Part shown: in pieces, positions 7,408-10,936 of the stretch
Layout of the letters: each line of letters opens with the position of its first letter
How positions within the stretch are numbered: position 1 is the first letter of the stretch
Source of the DNA: Acidobacteriota bacterium
GTDB lineage: Bacteria > Acidobacteriota > Vicinamibacteria > Vicinamibacterales > Fen-181
Reading direction: 5' to 3'
DNA length: 10,936 bases
Assembly: GCA_003157675.1 (NCBI GenBank)
Contig: PMKG01000326.1
Coordinates: 1 to 10,936, forward strand
Program-made: the position numbers and the translations under genes
Notes under the pieces: generated by a model
What the model saw: only the letters and a program-made list of their open reading frames with translations
Databases searched by the model: none
Told to the model about the DNA's origin: nothing

Positions 7408-7645
7408 GGGTCTCGCCTCCAGGGGCCTGCATAGGTGTTGGACGTCCGAACGTCCGGGTGGTTTGGTTTTGTCTCGCCGCACGCCCCTGCCCGTCGCTGA
7501 TATCGGTGAGATCGGGCAGAATGTCTCGCGCCCGGATCGTTAGACGCCGGAAATTCTCAGCGAGACGTTTTGGCCTGTCCGCCGTTATCAGGAACGGGTC
7601 CCGCCACGGCGGGCAGGAACCGCATCCGACTGGCTGACGCAGACG
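7408..7645. other. Divergent control region between the receptor operon and the sigma-factor operon
   Basis: This 238-bp gap must hold promoters for both operons. Visible elements are: two 8-bp units GGACGTCC and GAACGTCC side by side at 7440-7455, near the receptor-operon start; a stem-loop at 7574-7617; and two GGAAC sequences at 7591-7595 and 7616-7620, the core of many ECF -35 elements. I could not pair either GGAAC with a convincing -10 element. No small gene is apparent. Confidence 0.5.
7574..7617. promoter_or_regulatory. Inverted repeat upstream of the ECF sigma gene
   Basis: CCTGTCCGCCG at 7574-7584 pairs with CGGCGGGCAGG at 7607-7617, with one G-U type position (T7578 with G7613), around a 22-base loop. 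Its right half also forms a tighter palindrome, CCCGCC-AC-GGCGGG at 7600-7613. It lies 28 bp before the sigma start and could be a 5' leader hairpin or an operator. Function is inferred from position only. Confidence 0.4.
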
Positions 7646-8170
7646 ATGACCCTTACGGAGCAGGCGGCGGGAATGTTCCACCGCCATCGCGCGCGCGTGT
7701 TTCGCTACCTGCGCCGAGCCGTGGGGTCGGCCGACGTCGCCGAAGATCTCTCGCAGGAAGTGTTCCTGCGCATCGTCCGCGGCCTGCCGGCCTATGAAGA
7801 ACGGCAGCTCGAAACCGCCTGGGTCTTTCGGATCGTCAGGCGCGTGCTGGCCGAGCACTGGCGCCGGCCTCTGGTTCCGCCGGGGGCTGGCGGGAGGGAC
7901 GACGATGCCGCCGTCAGGCCTGCGACGCAGATGATGCGCGTCAGCCTGGACCGGGCGATCGAGCAATTGAGCCCGCTGAACCGGGAGATCCTGCTGATGC
8001 GTGAAGTCGTCGGGTTGTCGTACGAGGAGATTGCGTCCGCCCTCGAACTGTCGCTGGCCGCCGTTCGCAACCGCCTGGCCCGCGCGCGGGAGACGTTGCA
8101 GGCGACGGTCGTGTTCGAGAGGGATTCGGATCGCGAATGTCGGGCGAAAGGGGGGAGCCGTGAGGGCTGA
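7646..8170 (+). CDS. ECF-type RNA polymerase sigma factor
   Basis: A 174-residue protein with the two-domain ECF layout. Sigma region 2 is at about 7-74, with the core-binding helix DVAEDLSQEVFLRIVRGL at 30-47 and AWVFRIVRRVLAEHWRR at 58-74. Region 4 is at about 101-152, including LSPLNREILLMREVVGLSYE (108-127) and the helix-turn-helix IASALELSLAAVRNRLARAR (129-148). The protein directs RNA polymerase to a small set of promoters when released from its anti-sigma factor. The ATG at 7646 has a poor ribosome site; an ATG at 7673 is better placed behind GGAG but would cut the first region-2 helix, so 7646 is preferred. Its stop overlaps the next start by 11 nt, which implies translational coupling. 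No ECF subgroup is assigned, and a GGAAC-type autoregulated promoter is possible but unproven. Confidence 0.93.
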   Translation: MTLTEQAAGMFHRHRARVFRYLRRAVGSADVAEDLSQEVFLRIVRGLPAYEERQLETAWVFRIVRRVLAEHWRRPLVPPGAGGRDDDAAVRPATQMMRVSLDRAIEQLSPLNREILLMREVVGLSYEEIASALELSLAAVRNRLARARETLQATVVFERDSDRECRAKGGSREG

Positions 8171-8675
8171 CTTGCGGGATGCCCTGTCGGCGTTGGCGGA
8201 TGGCGAGTTGGCGGAGCCGGACCTGGTGGCCGAGGCGCTGCTCGAGCCCGACGCCACGACGCTGATCGTGACGCTGGCAGAGACGCGCTACACGCTGCGC
8301 GACACGTCGAGCGAGCCGAGCGGATCGTTCTCGGAGCGGGTGGAGCGGGCGCTCACGCTCGAGCGAGGGTCGCGGCTTCTCGTCATCAAGCGCCTGGCGC
8401 CGGCCGTTTGCGCCGGTCTCGGCCTGACCGCCGGCCTGCTGGTGGGCGTGTGGCTGTCGCCTCTGGCCACCGGGCGCGCGCCGGTGGCGTCGGCGCCTGT
8501 CCCGGCTGCCGTGTTCACCGTCGCGCCGGCGCCTGCGCCGCCCACGGGCCAGCTCACGCAGCCAGCGGGCGGAGCGTCGGTGCCGGTCGTTCGGATGAAC
8601 CTGCCGCCGAAGGCCCGGAGCATCTATCGCTTCGAGTCAGGCCGGAACTGGCAGGAAGGGGGGCTGGCGCCATGA
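8160..8675 (+). CDS. Single-pass anti-sigma factor (RseA-like N-terminus)
   Basis: A 171-residue protein starting at GTG 8160, with AGGGGGGAG at 8149-8157 just upstream and an 11-nt overlap with the sigma gene. The N-terminus LRDALSALADGELAEPDLVA (5-24) matches the LSALxDGEL opening of anti-sigma domains of the RseA type. No HxxxCxxC zinc motif is present, so it is not a ZAS protein. A membrane segment lies at about 79-101, followed by a Pro/Ala-rich periplasmic stretch (about 102-138) and a short basic tail. The expected job is to hold the sigma factor at the inner membrane until a cell-envelope signal causes its release, commonly by proteolysis. An earlier in-frame start would lie inside the sigma gene and is rejected. 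Its TGA overlaps the next ATG (ATGA). Confidence 0.85.
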   Translation: MRADLRDALSALADGELAEPDLVAEALLEPDATTLIVTLAETRYTLRDTSSEPSGSFSERVERALTLERGSRLLVIKRLAPAVCAGLGLTAGLLVGVWLSPLATGRAPVASAPVPAAVFTVAPAPAPPTGQLTQPAGGASVPVVRMNLPPKARSIYRFESGRNWQEGGLAP

Positions 8676-9733
8676 CGAATCTCGCGCGTGTGAACGAGGG
8701 GCGAAGGGCGTGGGGCCATGCGGGCCGCTTCGTCGTGGGAACCGTGGTGGCGGTTGTGGGCGCGTCATCCGCGGGCCGCGCGATGCCGGCGGCGGCCGCG
8801 CCGACGCCGCTCGGAACCGTCGCCGTCACCTTCGCGCTCGAAGCGCATTCGCGCTTGGGGGCCATGGCCTTCAACTCCGCGTCGTTGTCGAAGAAGTCCG
8901 CCGTTGGCGAGTCCCTGGTCGCGACCTTCGGCACCGGCACGCCGGCCGACCGCGACATCTGCGCGGTGCAGACGACGCCGAGCGACCCGGTGTATCTCAA
9001 GTGGTCCGTCCATGCCACCCTGCGCTCCGCCGACAGCGAGCAGATCGCGATCGACCTCTCGTGGACGCGGACGACGGCCGGCGGCGAAAAGACCGACGGC
9101 GGCCCGGCGACGATCACCATGCGGCCTGGACAGTCGCATCTCATCGACATCGTGAGCGCGAAGCCGAATGATCCGGCCGCGTGCAGTCACGTCAGCTTGC
9201 GGATGTCCGCGACCCGCTTCTTCCCGGTGTCGACCGAGCTGCTCGTGCATCGGCTCTGGCTGGTCTACGAACGGGACGGGAAACGGTGGACCTCGGAGCC
9301 GATCGAAGCGGTCGGGCGCGCTGGGGAGGCGCTGCCGTTCCGGTTCCGGCCGCTGGAATGGAGCCTGGCCGGGGCGATGGACGTCAACCCGAGCGACCCG
9401 CACGTGGACATGGACGTGCTGGGAACGGTCACGACCGACGTCCTGCCGGACGGCCGGTTCGAGACGATGACGGACGTCAAGCGCGACACGCGGTTCGGCG
9501 CGTCGACGCTGTTTGGAAGCGGCACGCTGATGATGGCTGGCCGTCTCGGCGAGGCCGGCGAAGTCGAGTTGCCGGCGCCCGGCGGCCGGAGCGGCGTGCC
9601 GGTCGACGGGGTGGTCGCGGGACCCCTGGCCCGCGGCTTCTCGCGCCGCGGCAAGTGGCTCGACCTGAACGTGGGCGAGTTCTTCAGCGGCAGCAAGACG
9701 TCGCTTGTGATGACCGTCGAGCGGATCCGCTGA
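8672..9733 (+). CDS. Exported protein of unknown family, third gene of the sigma operon
   Basis: A 353-residue protein. The ATG at 8672 overlaps the anti-sigma stop (ATGA) and has GGAAGGGGGG at 8654-8663 upstream. Residues 1-43 form a long signal peptide or anchor: basic start, hydrophobic core at 20-30, Ala-rich end with likely cleavage near 43. The mature part has alternating polar and hydrophobic residues, which suggests beta structure, and only two cysteines, C97 and C171, that could form a disulfide. Segments such as PVYLKWSVHATL (106-117) and STELLVHRLWLVYERDGKRW (187-206) look like strands. I do not recognise the family and no catalytic motif is evident. The tight coupling to sigma and anti-sigma suggests a periplasmic sensor or modulator of the anti-sigma factor, or a main output of the regulon (inference). 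Confidence 0.85.
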   Translation: MTNLARVNEGRRAWGHAGRFVVGTVVAVVGASSAGRAMPAAAAPTPLGTVAVTFALEAHSRLGAMAFNSASLSKKSAVGESLVATFGTGTPADRDICAVQTTPSDPVYLKWSVHATLRSADSEQIAIDLSWTRTTAGGEKTDGGPATITMRPGQSHLIDIVSAKPNDPAACSHVSLRMSATRFFPVSTELLVHRLWLVYERDGKRWTSEPIEAVGRAGEALPFRFRPLEWSLAGAMDVNPSDPHVDMDVLGTVTTDVLPDGRFETMTDVKRDTRFGASTLFGSGTLMMAGRLGEAGEVELPAPGGRSGVPVDGVVAGPLARGFSRRGKWLDLNVGEFFSGSKTSLVMTVERIR

Positions 9734-9738
9734 TTAAT

Positions 9739-9801
9739 TGGATCGGGACGAATCTCAGTTTCTGCCATGGGATCGCAAGAACTGAAATTCGTCCCGATCC
9801 A
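9739..9801. repeat. 63-bp near-perfect palindromic element
   Basis: TGGATCGGGACGAAT at 9739-9753 is an exact reverse complement of 9787-9801. After one mismatch, TCAGTT at 9755-9760 pairs with AACTGA at 9780-9785, leaving a loop of about 19 bases. It begins 5 bp after the stop of the sigma operon and ends 25 bp before the glycosyltransferase start. No T tract follows, so it could end transcription only weakly. It has the size and shape of a REP- or MITE-like element. Confidence 0.75.
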
Positions 9802-9813
9802 GTCGAACCGAAG

Positions 9814-9819
9814 TACACT
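9814..9819 (+). promoter_or_regulatory. Possible -10 element for a leaderless glycosyltransferase mRNA
   Basis: TACACT lies 7 bases before the ATG at 9827, where a Shine-Dalgarno site would be expected and none is seen. If used, transcription would start at or next to the ATG. No good -35 element is visible, so this is a weak call. Confidence 0.3.
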
Positions 9820-9826
9820 TTCGCCG

Positions 9827-10576
9827 ATGATCCACGGGCAGAAAGTGGTCGTCGTCCTCCCGGCCTACAACGCCGAGCGCACCCTCGAACGGACGTACCG
9901 CGAGATCCCGCTCGACCTCGTGGACGACGTGCTGCTGACCGATGACGCGAGCGCCGACCGCACCGTGGATGTGGCGCGCCGTCTGGGCATCGAGACGATC
10001 GTCCACGAGCGGAATCGCGGCTACGGCGGCAATCAGAAGACCTGCTACCGGGCGGCCCTCGAGCGTGGCGCCGACATCGTCGTGATGCTGCACGCCGACT
10101 ACCAGTACACGCCTGCGCTCATCCCGGCCATGGTGCACCTGCTGGCGTCAGGGGAGTTCGACGTCGTGCTCGGGTCACGGATTCTCGGCGGCCAGGCGAT
10201 TCGCGGCGGGATGCCGGTCTACAAGTACGTCAGCAACCGCGTCCTCACGCTCCTGCAGAATCTGTTGATGGGCGCCAAGCTGTCGGAGTATCACACGGGG
10301 TACCGCGCCTTCACGCGCCGGGTGCTCGAGACGCTGCCGCTCGACCGCAACTCGGACGATTTCGTGTTCGACGCCGAGATGCTGTCGCAGATCCTGTACG
10401 CTGGCTTCCGGATTGGCGAGGTGACCTGCCCGGCGAAGTACTTCCCGGAGGCGTCGTCGATCAACTTCTCGCGGAGCGTGCGCTACGGGGTGGGCTGCCT
10501 CACGACGGCCCTGAAGTTCCGACTGAGCAGGATGGGGATCGGGCGGTTCGCGACGTTCGACTTCAGGCAACCCTAA
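9827..10576 (+). CDS. Family 2 glycosyltransferase (dolichol-phosphate-mannose-synthase-like)
   Basis: A 249-residue, GT-A-fold protein with family motifs in order: VVVVLPAYNAERTL (7-20) at the nucleotide-sugar site, LLTDDASADRT (36-46), NRGYGGNQKTCYRAAL (63-78), the metal-binding HADYQY (89-94), VLGSRIL (114-120), and SEYHTGYRAF (153-162) with DFVFDAEML (178-186) on the acceptor side. It likely transfers a sugar from a nucleotide donor to a lipid or polysaccharide precursor at the cytoplasmic face of the membrane; donor and acceptor are not known. No membrane segment is evident. The ATG at 9827 is chosen because the family homology begins there. An ATG at 9767 in frame would add 20 residues encoded by the arm of a palindrome and is unlikely. 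There is no clear ribosome site. Co-transcription with the sigma operon is possible only by reading through the palindrome. Confidence 0.9.
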   Translation: MIHGQKVVVVLPAYNAERTLERTYREIPLDLVDDVLLTDDASADRTVDVARRLGIETIVHERNRGYGGNQKTCYRAALERGADIVVMLHADYQYTPALIPAMVHLLASGEFDVVLGSRILGGQAIRGGMPVYKYVSNRVLTLLQNLLMGAKLSEYHTGYRAFTRRVLETLPLDRNSDDFVFDAEMLSQILYAGFRIGEVTCPAKYFPEASSINFSRSVRYGVGCLTTALKFRLSRMGIGRFATFDFRQP

Positions 10577-10679
10577 AGGGTCGCCCTACACACGGTCCTG
10601 TCCCTGTCCCGAGCCCTGAGCCTTGAGCCCCCAGATCCTGTATCATCCCACCCGTCTCATCCGTAGCCAGGGAGGCTGT
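10577..10679 (+). other. Intergenic gap with a short GAGCC(C/T)T repeat
   Basis: The region holds three near-copies of a 7-bp unit (GAGCCCT, GAGCCTT, GAGCCCC at 10611-10631) preceded by GTCCT/GTCCCT runs at 10595-10610. TATCAT at 10641-10646 could be a -10 element for the protease gene, but no -35 at the right distance is convincing. No terminator is seen after the glycosyltransferase. Confidence 0.45.
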
Positions 10680-10936
10680 ATGAATCGACCAGCGCGGAGG
10701 GCTCTCGTCGTGCTCCTGCTCGCGGCGGCCGCCATGGCCGCCACGCTCGTCGCGGCGCCAGTCTCGAAGGTCCAGTTCAGCGACACTCGGCTCAAGAACG
10801 GCCTTCGCGTGATCATCGCCGAGGACCACACCGCCCCGGTCTTCTCGATCGCGATCACCTACAACGTCGGCTCGCGCAACGAGCGGGCCGGCCGGACCGG
10901 CTTCGCCCACCTCTTCGAGCACATGATGTTCCAGGG
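10680..10936 (+). CDS. M16 family zinc metalloprotease, 5' end only (cut by the window edge)
   Basis: 85 complete codons are present before the window ends. The ATG at 10680 follows GGAGG (10671-10675) at 4 bases. Residues 1-26 form a signal peptide ending in LVAAP. The mature start, FSDTRLKNGLRVIIAEDHTA, and YNVGSRNERAGRTGFAHLFE (61-80) are classic for the pitrilysin/processing-peptidase family. The inverted zinc motif HxxEH is complete: H77, E80 and H81, in HLFEHMMFQ. M16 proteases of this exported kind degrade or process peptides in the periplasm, often as two paired genes; whether a second copy follows is outside the window. Confidence 0.92.
   Translation, partial: MNRPARRALVVLLLAAAAMAATLVAAPVSKVQFSDTRLKNGLRVIIAEDHTAPVFSIAITYNVGSRNERAGRTGFAHLFEHMMFQ

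Noticed and set aside
8408..8671. Upstream extension of the third sigma-operon gene
   Set aside because: It overlaps the anti-sigma gene in another frame. The ATGA overlap, the purine-rich ribosome site and the signal peptide all support 8672.
9721..9730. Palindrome GCGGATCCGC at the end of the third sigma-operon gene
   Set aside because: Short GC-rich palindromes of 10 bp are expected by chance in such DNA, and it lies in coding sequence.
9767..9826. Earlier ATG for the glycosyltransferase
   Set aside because: The extra 20 residues are encoded by the palindrome arm, do not match the family, and have no ribosome site.
10570..10581. ACCCTAAAGGGT hairpin at the glycosyltransferase stop as a terminator
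   Set aside because: The stem is only 4-5 bp with almost no loop, and no T tract follows.

Overview
The window is high-GC bacterial DNA, densely packed, with strong Shine-Dalgarno sites before most genes. An Oar-like TonB-dependent receptor with an N-terminal carboxypeptidase-regulatory domain, a LolA-like partner rich in Ala and Pro, an ECF sigma/anti-sigma pair and an M16 protease are together most typical of Acidobacteriota, perhaps the Vicinamibacteria. That placement is an inference from gene content and composition, not from a marker gene. No RNA gene, CRISPR array, transposase or phage gene was seen.

Layout. (1) 15-2234, plus strand: a secreted TPR protein, then a secreted protein with two CxxCH haem motifs, a Ca-binding-like loop and a domain resembling the molybdopterin-binding fold of sulfite-oxidase-type enzymes. 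(2) 2170-2354: a run of three inverted repeats between two convergent genes; the stop codons of both genes lie inside repeat arms. (3) 2352-3587: a 68-residue molbindin (Mop/TOBE) gene on the minus strand, divergent by only 30 bp from a YeiH/UPF0324 membrane transporter ('putative sulfate exporter' family). (4) 3597-7407, minus strand: a two-gene unit, a LolA-like exported protein followed 16 bp later by a large outer-membrane TonB-dependent receptor. (5) 7408-7645: a 238-bp divergent control region. (6) 7646-9733, plus strand: an overlapping three-gene operon of ECF sigma factor, one-pass anti-sigma factor and an exported protein of unknown family. (7) 9739-9801: a 63-bp near-palindrome, followed by a family-2 glycosyltransferase. 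(8) 10680-end: the 5' part of an M16 zinc-protease gene, cut by the window edge.

How the parts may work together. The sigma operon is a self-contained envelope-signalling module: sigma and anti-sigma overlap by 11 nt, and anti-sigma and the third gene overlap at ATGA, so the unknown exported protein is probably a sensor, a modulator or a main output. It is divergent from the receptor operon, which could be one of its targets. On the left, the Moco-fold dihaem protein, the molybdate-binding molbindin and the sulfate-exporter-family protein share a molybdenum/sulfur theme. No complete molybdoenzyme is present, so that link is a hypothesis.

Most of the window is ordinary chromosomal content. 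The parts most worth a second look are the palindromic elements at 2170-2354 and 9739-9801, the third gene of the sigma operon and the unusual domain architecture of the dihaem protein.
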